A stretch of DNA of 17,472 nucleotides. It comes from Acidocella sp. (GTDB lineage: Bacteria > Pseudomonadota > Alphaproteobacteria > Acetobacterales > Acetobacteraceae). Shown piece by piece: positions 1 through 6,084 of this stretch. Position numbers and translations under genes: made by a program. The number at the start of each line of letters is the position of its first letter. Within the stretch, counting starts at the first letter, position 1. The notes under the pieces were generated by a model. The model had not been told where the DNA came from, ran no database searches, and was given only the letters and a program-made list of their open reading frames with translations. The DNA lies in the NCBI GenBank assembly GCA_028687415.1, contig JAQUAC010000015.1:1-17472 (forward strand), in the 5' to 3' direction.

Positions 1-2
1 CG

Positions 3-446
3 ACGGCGCGCATGGTCGAGATATTTTTCCAAGGCAATCGCGTTGCCGTGCATGAGCGCCGCCATGCCGGCCCGCGCCATGGCACCGACCCGGCGCATAT
101 GCCGAGCGCGCACCGGCGTTATGCCGAATGGACGCCCGAGCGCTTCCGCCGCTGGGGCGCTTCGGTCGGGCCCAACACCGAGGGGCTGATGATCGCCGTT
201 CTGGCCAGCCGCCCGCACCCGGAGCAGGGGTTCCGGACATGCCTTGGCATCCTGCGGTTGTTCAAGGAGTTGGACAAAACCCGCGCCGAGGCGGTGGCGG
301 CACGTGCCGTCACGCACCGCGCCTTCACCGACAAGAGTATCGCCTCGATCATCGCCAGCAAACTCGACCAAACGCCCAGTCCGCCAGAGGAGGCGCAGGC
401 CGTGCTGACCCACGGCAATCTGCGCGGCGCCGGATATTTCCATTGA
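3..446 (+). CDS. istA: IS21-family transposase IstA, C-terminal fragment (cut by window edge)
   Basis: This is the last 147 codons of the IS21 DDE transposase. The frame is open to the window edge, so there is no true start here. The fragment lies beyond the DDE catalytic core. It shows the Mu-transposase-like C-terminal beta-barrel sequence (VEIFFQGNRVAVHERR near its start) and the helical tail typical of IstA, with an HRRYAEWTPERF segment and a GYFH terminus. The stop is 35 bases before istB, the usual istA-istB arrangement, with the two gene products acting together as transposase and ATPase helper. Whether this is the same gene as the N-terminal half at 16644 cannot be decided: the two halves do not overlap, and together they give 423 codons, short of the roughly 500 usual for IstA. 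Confidence 0.92.
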   Translation, partial: TARMVEIFFQGNRVAVHERRHAGPRHGTDPAHMPSAHRRYAEWTPERFRRWGASVGPNTEGLMIAVLASRPHPEQGFRTCLGILRLFKELDKTRAEAVAARAVTHRAFTDKSIASIIASKLDQTPSPPEEAQAVLTHGNLRGAGYFH

Positions 447-481
447 ATTTGCCCCCCTCATTAACACTGAAAGGACCTCGC

Positions 482-1228
482 ATGCTCACCCACCCCACAC
501 TCGATCTGCTGCACAGGCTCGGCCTGCATGGCATGGCCAAAAGCTTCAAGGAGCTCGACGCCAGGCCGGAGGTGACCGGCCTCGCCCATGCCGAATGGCT
601 GGCCCTGTTGCTGGAGCAGGAAGCCACATTACGCCAGCAGAAGCGCTTCGAAAGCCGCGCCCGGGCCGCCAAACTGCGCCAATCTGCCAGCATCGAGGAT
701 GTCGATTACCGCGCGCCGCGCGTGCTCGACCGGGCATTGTTCAGCAAACTCGCCGGCTGCGACTGGATACGTGCCCGGCACAATCTGCTGATCACCGGGC
801 CATGTGGTGTCGGCAAAAGCTGGCTCGCCTGCGCGCTGGGGCAGAAAGCATGCCGCGAGGATCTCTCAACCGCTTACCACCGCGTACCAAGACTGTTCGC
901 CGCCCTGGCGCTGGCGCGCGCCGATGGCCGCCACGCCAGAATGCTGCGCCAGATCGCCCGGCTCGACCTGTTGATCCTGGACGATTGGGGGCCGGAGACA
1001 CTGAACCAGGACCAGCGCCGCGACCTGCTCGAAATCATCGATGACCGCCATGAAATGCGCTCCGTCATCATCACCAGCCAGGTACCGGTCGAGCGCTGGT
1101 ACGAAATCATCGGCGATCCAACCATCGCCGACGCCATCCTCGACCGCCTCGTCCACAATGCCTACCGCATCGAACTGACCGGCGAGAGCCTGCGCAAAAA
1201 GCGCGATCAGGCTACCGCTACCGCCTGA
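482..1228 (+). CDS. istB: IS21-family transposition helper ATPase IstB
   Basis: A 248-residue AAA+ ATPase, full length for IstB. In IS21 transposition IstB binds target DNA and stimulates the IstA transposase. Visible motifs are Walker A GPCGVGKS (about residues 106-113), Walker B LLILDDWG (about 163-170), and a sensor segment IITSQVP (about 196-202). The N-terminal helical region (residues 1-100) is the IstB/DnaC-like DNA-binding part. The start at 482 is preferred over an upstream in-frame ATG at 128 that would overlap istA throughout: the residues before 482 do not look like IstB, and AAGGA lies 8 bases upstream of the 482 ATG. The downstream 150 bases hold the IS end repeats. Confidence 0.95.
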   Translation: MLTHPTLDLLHRLGLHGMAKSFKELDARPEVTGLAHAEWLALLLEQEATLRQQKRFESRARAAKLRQSASIEDVDYRAPRVLDRALFSKLAGCDWIRARHNLLITGPCGVGKSWLACALGQKACREDLSTAYHRVPRLFAALALARADGRHARMLRQIARLDLLILDDWGPETLNQDQRRDLLEIIDDRHEMRSVIITSQVPVERWYEIIGDPTIADAILDRLVHNAYRIELTGESLRKKRDQATATA

Positions 1229-1286
1229 ACTTGACCCCAAACAAGGACCCGATAATCATTCAACCAGACCCAAACGAAGACGTTCA

Positions 1287-1383
1287 GGTGGCCGACATCA
1301 AATCGGAACGCTGGCCGGCTTCAATTCGGAATCAGTGGCCGGATTCAAGTTGGAATGCATGGCCGGCTTCGTCGGAATCCGCA
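1287..1383 (+). repeat. IS21 right-end transposase-binding repeats and IRR
   Basis: Four imperfect copies of a GGCCG...CGGAA unit begin at about 1290, 1313, 1337 and 1361. The last ends in the terminal CGTCGGAATCCGCA. They are the inverted counterparts of the units at 16466-16560, for example TTCCGATTTGATGTCGGCC there against GGCCGACATCAAATCGGAA here. Tandem repeats at both ends are normal IS21 architecture. Confidence 0.85.
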
Positions 1384-1476
1384 GACAAGTAAAAGCAAGA
1401 CGCAAGTTTCCATTGGGCTGTTAGGCACTGGCCTAGCCGCGTCCTGCGGCCCTGCAGGGCCGCCATTCTAAAACTG
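1384..1476. other. Short non-coding segment between IS21 end and rep gene, with 18-bp palindrome
   Basis: No gene is visible. The segment holds a 29-base stretch (1393-1421, including TTTCCATTGGGCTGT) that recurs with four transition differences at 16440-16468, directly outside the other IS21 end. It also holds a perfect 18-base palindrome GCGGCCCTGCAGGGCCGC at 1446-1463. The palindrome has no T run on either strand, so it is not by itself an obvious terminator. Confidence 0.6.
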
Positions 1477-1493
1477 AAATCGCAGAGCGATTT
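1470..1493 (-). terminator. Candidate rho-independent terminator of the rep gene
   Basis: Read on the minus strand, a perfect 7-bp stem AAATCGC-TCT-GCGATTT overlaps the rep stop codon and is followed by CAGTTTT. The stem is modest in GC and the T run is short, so strength is uncertain. Confidence 0.5.
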
Positions 1494-2181
1494 ACCGCAT
1501 CTGACTCTGTTCCTTGGCCATCATCGCCGTTTTGAGTCGGGACAGAGCGTCTGAGAGGCCGTCTTTTGGCTGTGTTGGGTCTATAGAAAGAGATGAAAAA
1601 TCTTGAGTCTGGGTTCTAGGGGGATTTTCCGACTTAGCAGATGAAGCAAAGGAAACAGCGCTGGCCGCCTGCCCTTCCCGGCTCTGTCCTGCCCCCATAA
1701 CCCCCTCACCTCTTGCTTGCGGCGCAGAGGCACACGGCAAGGGATCACGGAAAATGTACGCGTTGCTGGTGCGGATCAGCCGCGAGCGCAGCGCCATTTT
1801 GCCAAACAGATCCAGCTCGCGGAACTGTACCCGGATCAGCCGGTTAACCCAGGTCAGGATCTCCGCCGCTTCCAGCGCCCGGATCGCTTCATAAACCGTG
1901 TCCCGGCAGCACTGCGCGCGTTTGGCGATGGTCTCGTAGCTCGGGAAGCATCGACCGTCCCGGCTATTATGGAAGCCCCACAGCAGCGCCTCCAGCACCT
2001 CCAGCGTCGCCCGTGTCAGCGGGCCCCGGTGCTGGCCCGGCCGCTTATGCCGCGCCGACCAGGCCCGCGCGTAAACCATGATCCGCGCCTTCGCGTTCCG
2101 GTCCAGGGGTTGCCCCCCGCCATGCCCGAAAACCTTTTCACGCCGCCGGAAACCACCCGGTAATGTAGCGATTGTCGTCAT
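1492..2181 (-). CDS. Helix-turn-helix plasmid replication (RepA-like) protein
   Basis: A 229-residue protein that I take as the plasmid replication initiator. It has a basic N-terminus (FRRREKVFGHGG, about 11-22) and a clear winged-helix/HTH_36-like segment around residues 78-111 (CFPSYETIAKRAQCCRDTVY, then an ILTWVNRLI turn), which fits recognition of origin DNA. The last 80 residues are Ser/Gln/Pro-rich and look disordered. Proteins of this type occur as 'replication protein A' or 'HTH protein' on small alphaproteobacterial plasmids, usually next to parAB as here. The ATG at 2181 is chosen because GGAG lies 7 bases upstream; a TTG start at 2304 would add 41 residues unlike the rest. The initiator role is inferred from family resemblance and position; a regulator role is the alternative. 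Confidence 0.7.
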   Translation of the reverse strand: MTTIATLPGGFRRREKVFGHGGGQPLDRNAKARIMVYARAWSARHKRPGQHRGPLTRATLEVLEALLWGFHNSRDGRCFPSYETIAKRAQCCRDTVYEAIRALEAAEILTWVNRLIRVQFRELDLFGKMALRSRLIRTSNAYIFRDPLPCASAPQARGEGVMGAGQSREGQAASAVSFASSAKSENPPRTQTQDFSSLSIDPTQPKDGLSDALSRLKTAMMAKEQSQMR

Positions 2182-2586
2182 AAATGCTCCGTCAGGTTGC
2201 AACGCAACCCGCCCGAAGCGGCTGGAAATCGGCACAAGCCCACCCATGGCAAGAATCCTCTTGCAAAAGACGGAAAGGTGGGAGAAAATCTGTTTACCAG
2301 ACAATGCTTTCTCCGGCCCCTGCCGGTATGCACAGCCCGCCTCTCAGGCGGGTTTTGCTATTTCTGGGCTATGAATCTCCAAGCCAGAAGGTTGATCCCA
2401 CACGGCAGCGCCCATCGCCGCCATGCCCCAAAGACGACAACGCGAATCGCGCGCCGCCCCTGGTAAGGCGCATTCCGTAGCAGCTAAATCCGAATGTCCA
2501 GAAATTTCAGACTAATGACAGACAAAACCCGGCTTTCATCGCTTTTCTTCGTCAGCGGCTTATCTGGTTTTCGTGCTTTCTGTTTT
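2182..2586. other. Leader/intergenic region between par operon and rep; probable replication control region
   Basis: About 400 bases with no convincing gene in any frame. It contains a strong plus-strand terminator hairpin (2336-2356) although no plus-strand gene precedes it. A possible plus-strand promoter lies just before it: TTGCAA at 2261-2266, 17 bases, then GAAAAT at 2284-2289. I found no run of iterons and no clear DnaA box by eye. The position upstream of rep makes it the best place to look for the origin or a counter-transcribed RNA. Confidence 0.4.
2336..2356 (+). terminator. Rho-independent terminator on the strand opposite rep
   Basis: CCCGCC-TCTCA-GGCGGG followed by TTTT, a 6-bp all-GC stem with a 5-base loop. 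The T run exists only on the plus strand, so it ends a transcript running antisense to the rep leader. Confidence 0.65.
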
Positions 2587-2847
2587 TTAGCTACGCGTCT
2601 TTTCGTACTCATCGAAAGCAAGCCGCAATAGCTCGTTCAGTTTCAGGTCATGCGCGGCCGCGAACATGCGGAACCGGCGGCGCAGCTCCGCCGTCACTCT
2701 GAAATTGAGGGGTACGTTATTAGCCTCCATGTCCGCACCCGCTCCAGATGGCTCGGGCGAGCGCGGTGGCATATCTGCAACCGGCGCGGCACTACCCTTT
2801 GTCGCCACAAGCCCGGTGAGGTCGATGGGCTTCTTCGCCGCCATCAT
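2587..2847 (-). CDS. Ribbon-helix-helix partition protein (ParB/ParG-like)
   Basis: An 86-residue small centromere-binding protein, second gene of the par operon. Residues 1-43 are Ala/Pro-rich and probably flexible, resembling the mobile N-terminal tail of ParG-type proteins that stimulates the ParA ATPase. Residues 44-84 form a ribbon-helix-helix domain: a beta strand (VPLNFRVTAEL), then two helices (RRRFRMFAAAHDL and LNELLRLAFDEYEK). Its ATG overlaps the ParA stop (ATGA, 2844-2847), so the two are translationally coupled, the normal parA-parB order. It should bind a centromere and the par promoter. It is too short to be a classical ParB CTPase. Confidence 0.8.
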   Translation of the reverse strand: MMAAKKPIDLTGLVATKGSAAPVADMPPRSPEPSGAGADMEANNVPLNFRVTAELRRRFRMFAAAHDLKLNELLRLAFDEYEKTRS

Positions 2848-3494
2848 ATCGTCTCCTTCTTTCTATTTATCGTCTTTTCGTTTAAGCGTGCTTGCACGAA
2901 AGCACATAATTCTTTGATTTCCTGCGCGCTTCGACTCTTCGGGTCCGCTTCCTGCACCGTCCGTCCGTCAACCATGCTCGCCGCGTAGTCCACCCGATCA
3001 TGCACAATGGCCGGAGCGACCGGCCCGTGAGCGGAGAGCGCCGCCACCGCATGCACTGTAAGCCGCGCCGTGGGCTTGGCCTGGGTGACAGCAAAAGCGA
3101 AAGGCTTCCCAGCGTCCTGGGCGATGTCCACGGTACTACCCACAGCCCGAAGGTCGTGCGGACTCGGCCGGGTAGGAATCAGCACCAGGTCCGCCAACTT
3201 CACCACGTCGCGGATGGCGGCCGTGATAGCTGGCGGAGTATCAATCACCGCAAGGTTGAACCCGGCGCTGGCCAGCGCATCGAGTTTGGCCGGAAGCTCG
3301 TTCAATTTGGCGGAGGCAAGGGCAGGGGTGTCCGCCTCCCGGCTATTCCACCAAGCCGACAGGCTCCCCTGGGGGTCTGTGTCGATCAGAACAACCGGGC
3401 CTGCACCGCCGCGCTCCGCCTCAATAGCCAGATGCGCGGCCAACGTGGTTTTACCCGCGCCACCTTTCTGGCTTGCTAGAACCAAAATTTTCAT
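2844..3494 (-). CDS. parA: ParA-family partition ATPase
   Basis: A 216-residue Walker-type ATPase of the short (type Ib, ParF-like) class, lacking the N-terminal HTH of type Ia ParA. It drives plasmid segregation with its RHH partner encoded immediately downstream. The deviant Walker A KGGAGKTT is at residues 10-17, VLIDTDPQGS at 35-44 and LAVIDTPP (Walker B/A') at 81-88. The C-terminal part (LTVHAVAALSAHG and VDGRTVQEADP) matches the family. The start at 3494 has GAGG about 8 bases upstream and a good promoter 16 bases before the gene. The promoter region is AT-rich and is shared with the divergent brnT gene. Confidence 0.92.
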   Translation of the reverse strand: MKILVLASQKGGAGKTTLAAHLAIEAERGGAGPVVLIDTDPQGSLSAWWNSREADTPALASAKLNELPAKLDALASAGFNLAVIDTPPAITAAIRDVVKLADLVLIPTRPSPHDLRAVGSTVDIAQDAGKPFAFAVTQAKPTARLTVHAVAALSAHGPVAPAIVHDRVDYAASMVDGRTVQEADPKSRSAQEIKELCAFVQARLNEKTINRKKETI

Positions 3495-3509
3495 TGCCGC
3501 CGCCTCTCG

Positions 3510-3537
3510 TGTATATATCTACTTTTAAATATAACAA
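3510..3537 (-). promoter_or_regulatory. Candidate par operon promoter
   Basis: On the minus strand TTGTTA (3537-3532), a 16-base spacer, then TATACA (3515-3510), directly upstream of parA in a markedly AT-rich stretch. This is also the likely site for autoregulation by the RHH protein, though I see no clear iterated operator. Confidence 0.5.
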
Positions 3538-3608
3538 AAAAGCACGCAAGACATAAATCGTTATTCTCCGTAAGAGCGCAAGGCAGAACTACTCTCCAAA
3601 GCTTACGC

Positions 3609-3637
3609 TTGAATAACGCCAAAAAAGTAATTACAAT
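3609..3637 (+). promoter_or_regulatory. brnTA promoter with palindromic candidate operator
   Basis: TTGAAT (3609-3614), a 17-base spacer and TACAAT (3632-3637) make a good sigma-70-like promoter. A perfect inverted repeat TAATT-AC-AATTA (3628-3639) covers the -10 element and is a natural operator for BrnA, which autorepresses in known BrnTA systems. Predicted initiation is at about 3643-3645, on the brnT start codon. Confidence 0.6.
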
Positions 3638-3643
3638 TATGGC

Positions 3644-3955
3644 ATGGTAACAGCGACCCGGTTTGAGTGGGACGAAAACAAAAATCGGGCCAATGTGCGA
3701 AAGCATGGGGTCAGCTTTGAGGACGCCAGCCAGGTATTCTCTGATCCTCTGCACCTCACGGTGCATGATCGCATCGAGGGCGGCGAACAGAGATGGCAGA
3801 CATTCGGGCTGGCAGGTGGTTTTGTTTTAATGATGGTAGCTCATACGACTACTGAAGAGGACGCTGAAGGCAAAATCATTGAGGTCATCCGTATCATTTC
3901 GGCCCGGCGCGCCACCCGGAAAGAAAGGCAACGCTATGAAAACGAAGATGGTTAG
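3644..3955 (+). CDS. brnT: BrnT-family ribonuclease toxin
   Basis: A 103-residue type II toxin. BrnT is a RelE-fold ribonuclease that halts translation when not bound by BrnA. The family signature is clear: an N-terminal FEWDENKNRANVRKHGVSF block (residues 7-25), a VFSDP turn (31-35), a long beta-sheet middle, and the C-terminal IRIISARRATRKERQRYE helix (about 82-99). Length is normal for the family. The start at 3644 is forced, because the ATG at 3639 runs into a stop after three codons. No Shine-Dalgarno sequence is visible, and the predicted transcription start coincides with the ATG, so it may be translated leaderless. It overlaps brnA by 20 bases. Confidence 0.92.
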   Translation: MVTATRFEWDENKNRANVRKHGVSFEDASQVFSDPLHLTVHDRIEGGEQRWQTFGLAGGFVLMMVAHTTTEEDAEGKIIEVIRIISARRATRKERQRYENEDG

Positions 3956-4238
3956 TTTCACCCCTGAGACGCTCCCCCCCCTGACAAAAGCCCAGCGCGA
4001 CAATCTTGCCCGGCTGGCGACATTGCCAGATGATCAGATTGACACCAGCGACATCCCGGAATTGACAGATGAACAGCTAAAGCACGCTGTTCGCGGTCGG
4101 TTTTACAGGCCCATTAAGCGCCAGATTACTGCGCGGGTGGATGCTGATGTTGTCGAGTGGCTGAAATCCCAAGGGAAGGGGTATCAATCGCGCATCAACG
4201 CGATTCTGCGCCGGGAAATGCTCTCTTCGTTAAAGTAA
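3936..4238 (+). CDS. brnA: BrnA-family antitoxin
   Basis: A 100-residue antitoxin partner of BrnT. The N-terminal half (MVSFTPETLPPLTKAQRDNL region) is the toxin-binding part typical of BrnA_antitoxin proteins. The C-terminal KRQITARVDADVVEWLKSQG and RINAILRREM segments form the ribbon-helix-helix DNA-binding domain. The ATG at 3936 is chosen over 3879 because AAAGG lies 7 bases upstream and it restores the usual 20-base overlap with brnT. The stop codon (4236-4238) directly abuts the stop of the convergent resolvase gene with no base between. It should repress the promoter at 3609-3637 with BrnT as co-repressor. Confidence 0.9.
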   Translation: MKTKMVSFTPETLPPLTKAQRDNLARLATLPDDQIDTSDIPELTDEQLKHAVRGRFYRPIKRQITARVDADVVEWLKSQGKGYQSRINAILRREMLSSLK

Positions 4239-4817
4239 TCACCTCTCCGGCCTTGTATGCCGTGTGATGGTGGCCAGCCCCACATTGTAGCTCCTGGCCA
4301 ACTCCGTCACGGATGCACCATCCGCACGGCGCTGGCGGGCTTCTTCCTGCTGCTGTGGGGTGAGGGCAGGAGGGCGTCCCATGTGCTGCCCCCGCGCCTT
4401 GGCGCGGCTCCTGCCTTCGGCTGTGCGGGTGCGGATCAGATCCCGCTCCACGTCCGCCAAGCCACCCAGGACGGCCAGCATAAGCCGCCCGGTGCTGGTG
4501 CCGGTATCGGCCCACGGCTCGGCCAGCGACCGGAAAGCCGCCCCCGCGTCGGCAATACGCTTCACGATGTTGAACAGGTCGAAGGTGGAGCGCGCCAGGC
4601 GGTCGATCCGCGTCACCACTACCACGTCGCCGGCGGCGAGCTGGCGGAGTAGCTTCTGCAACTCCCGCCGATCAGCCCGCGCGCCCGTCACCTTCTCCCG
4701 GTAGACATGCCTGCATCCGGCCGCGCGTAGCTGCTCAAGTTGGGCATCGAGCGTCTGGCCTTGGGTGCTGACACGGGCATAGCCAAGGAAGCGGGGAAGG
4801 GACTTACTTTCGGTCAT
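4239..4817 (-). CDS. Serine recombinase, Tn3 resolvase/invertase family
   Basis: A 192-residue small serine recombinase, the usual length of plasmid and Tn3-type resolvases. The catalytic domain begins GYARVSTQGQTLDAQ with nucleophile Ser17. The conserved TRIDRLARS segment is at about residues 69-77, and an arginine-rich E-helix region follows (LADVERDLIRTRTAEGRSRA). The C-terminal HTH (about 150-190, ending ASVTELARSYNVGLATITRH) binds the recombination site. No tnpA or transposon end lies nearby, so I read it as plasmid multimer resolution or a transposon remnant. It follows the polysaccharide operon on the same strand by 76 bases and converges on brnA. Confidence 0.9.
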   Translation of the reverse strand: MTESKSLPRFLGYARVSTQGQTLDAQLEQLRAAGCRHVYREKVTGARADRRELQKLLRQLAAGDVVVVTRIDRLARSTFDLFNIVKRIADAGAAFRSLAEPWADTGTSTGRLMLAVLGGLADVERDLIRTRTAEGRSRAKARGQHMGRPPALTPQQQEEARQRRADGASVTELARSYNVGLATITRHTRPER

Positions 4818-4873
4818 ATCTTTCGGAAAGAATAACCCTTTGATTCGGCAGGTTCAAGCATTATTTCCGAAAG
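4807..4873. promoter_or_regulatory. Candidate resolvase binding / res site
   Basis: The 10-base word CTTTCGGAAA at 4820-4829 is repeated inverted as TTTCCGAAAG at 4864-4873, and both arms are continued by an AT-rich TAAT-like extension. A third partial copy, CTTTCGG, is at 4807-4813 inside the resolvase 5' end. Resolvase genes commonly have multi-subsite res regions directly upstream that also control their promoter. Confidence 0.5.
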
Positions 4874-4893
4874 TCTTGAGTTTCGATAGCAAG

Positions 4894-6084
4894 TTATGGA
4901 AATGTTAGCGGAGAGAGGATGATCCGTCGCCATTGCTCCAGGTCCGGCGTGCTCCAGAGCAGCGGCGTGATCCAGGCGGTCAAAACACCGCAGAAGATGG
5001 CCAGGGTCCAGAACCAACGCTCCCAGCGGCGGAAGCTCGCCGTTACCACCCAGGCGGAGCTACAAAGCAGGGATGTGGCCACCACAGTCCAGGGGGAAGA
5101 AATTTGCCAGAACCAGGTCGCCAGCGCGCCCGCCGCCGTCGGCAGGAACAAAGCTGCCAGTCCTGTCGCCGGGCGGCAGCGCTCTGTCTGCTGGGTGAGC
5201 AGACGCACGGCAATCACCCAGTTGCGCGGCAGAATCAGCAGACAGATCAGAAACAGCCGCAGGAAGGCCGCAGCTGGATGGCTGCCATAGGCGGTCAGCC
5301 AGGGGGATTGCGTGATCAACTGCAGGCCGCCGCCATGCAGCGGCGAGCTCCAGTTCGCCGCCAGCTCCGGCCAGGAGAGTTCAAACAGCGCGCCGCCGAT
5401 GATCACGGCACTCACCGCGATCAGACTTGGCGCCGCCACGATGATGAACATCGCCACGATGCTGGTGATGTTGCGCCCCTGCCGGAAAGCCGGCGGCAGC
5501 AGCAGGGTCAGCGGCATCACAAAGAAGATCGCATTCGGCCAGATCAGGAACAGCAGCGCGACGGTAAGCCCCATCACGATCAGCGATTGCGTGTCGCCGA
5601 TCGCCTCAAGCCGGTCCAGCGCAATGATGATGCAGCTGGCGGCGATGGCGAAGATCAGAAACGGCGAGCCGCTGGTGGCGAGATAGAGCATCACCGGATG
5701 CAGCCCGGTGAGCCCCACCGCCAAAGCCGCCAGCAAGGACGGCCAGCCGCGCTTCACCAGATCATGCGCGATGAAGCCCTGCACGAGGGAGGCGCCGAGA
5801 ATGGTGGTGACCGACAGCGTGCGCACCGTGCTGCCGGGGATGAGCTTGCACAGCGCGATCAAGAGCTGCGTCATCCATTGTCCGCCGATCTGCGCTTGCA
5901 GCCCGCTGCTGTTCCAAAGCTGCTGGATGGCGGGCACCACATAGCCATGACTTTGCAGGCGGTTGCTGGCGAAGGTGAAGAGCAGGGCGGAGAATATGCC
6001 CACCGCCAGCCCCGCGCGCCAGCCGCGGCTGATCATCGCCCGCCGGCGCAGGCTGACGACAACGGCCGCGCCGCTGGCATTCAT
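4894..6084 (-). CDS. Polytopic membrane protein of the polysaccharide operon (unknown function)
   Basis: A 396-residue integral membrane protein with about ten hydrophobic segments (roughly residues 22-40, 62-80, 85-105, 110-150, 165-185, 195-225, 265-290, 305-325, 330-350, 360-385). It is the last gene of the operon. Its ATG overlaps the synthase stop (6081-6084, ATGA), so it is translationally coupled to the glycosyltransferase. I recognise no catalytic motif, no acyltransferase histidine/arginine pattern and no DxD. The overall shape (short cytoplasmic N-terminus, many helices, extracytoplasmic loops) would allow a GT-C-like transferase, a polymer-modifying enzyme or a flippase-like partner. 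An earlier in-frame start at 6183 lies wholly inside the synthase gene and is rejected. Confidence 0.8.
   Translation of the reverse strand: MNASGAAVVVSLRRRAMISRGWRAGLAVGIFSALLFTFASNRLQSHGYVVPAIQQLWNSSGLQAQIGGQWMTQLLIALCKLIPGSTVRTLSVTTILGASLVQGFIAHDLVKRGWPSLLAALAVGLTGLHPVMLYLATSGSPFLIFAIAASCIIIALDRLEAIGDTQSLIVMGLTVALLFLIWPNAIFFVMPLTLLLPPAFRQGRNITSIVAMFIIVAAPSLIAVSAVIIGGALFELSWPELAANWSSPLHGGGLQLITQSPWLTAYGSHPAAAFLRLFLICLLILPRNWVIAVRLLTQQTERCRPATGLAALFLPTAAGALATWFWQISSPWTVVATSLLCSSAWVVTASFRRWERWFWTLAIFCGVLTAWITPLLWSTPDLEQWRRIILSPLTFP

Larger units (their letters stand above)
1..1383 (+). mobile_element. IS21-family element, right-hand part
   Basis: This is the 3' part of an IS21-family insertion sequence that runs off the left edge of the window. 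It contains the istA C-terminus, complete istB and the right terminal region. The outer end reads CGTCGGAATCCGCA at 1370-1383; its reverse complement TGCGGATTCCGACG matches TGTGGATTCCGACG, the left end of the second IS21 copy at 16466. Inside the end are four spaced GGCCGN(8-11)GGAA-type repeats from 1287, which are typical multiple transposase-binding sites of IS21 ends. No 4-8 base target duplication can be paired between the two elements. Confidence 0.9.

Noticed and set aside
128..481. N-terminal extension of istB to an in-frame ATG at 128
   Set aside because: It would overlap istA almost completely. The added residues are unlike IstB, and a good ribosome binding site precedes the ATG at 482.
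2400..2586. Iteron array or DnaA boxes for a replication origin
   Set aside because: No repeated 15-22 base unit and no good DnaA box could be seen by eye. The origin is left unplaced rather than guessed.
3491..3766. Minus-strand open frame of 91 codons spanning the par/brnT intergenic region
   Set aside because: It covers both divergent promoters and the start of brnT, has no recognisable domain, and the AT-rich translation is unconvincing.
4239..4873. A complete Tn3-family transposon
   Set aside because: Only the resolvase and a probable binding site are present. No tnpA and no 38-bp Tn3-type terminal repeats were found.
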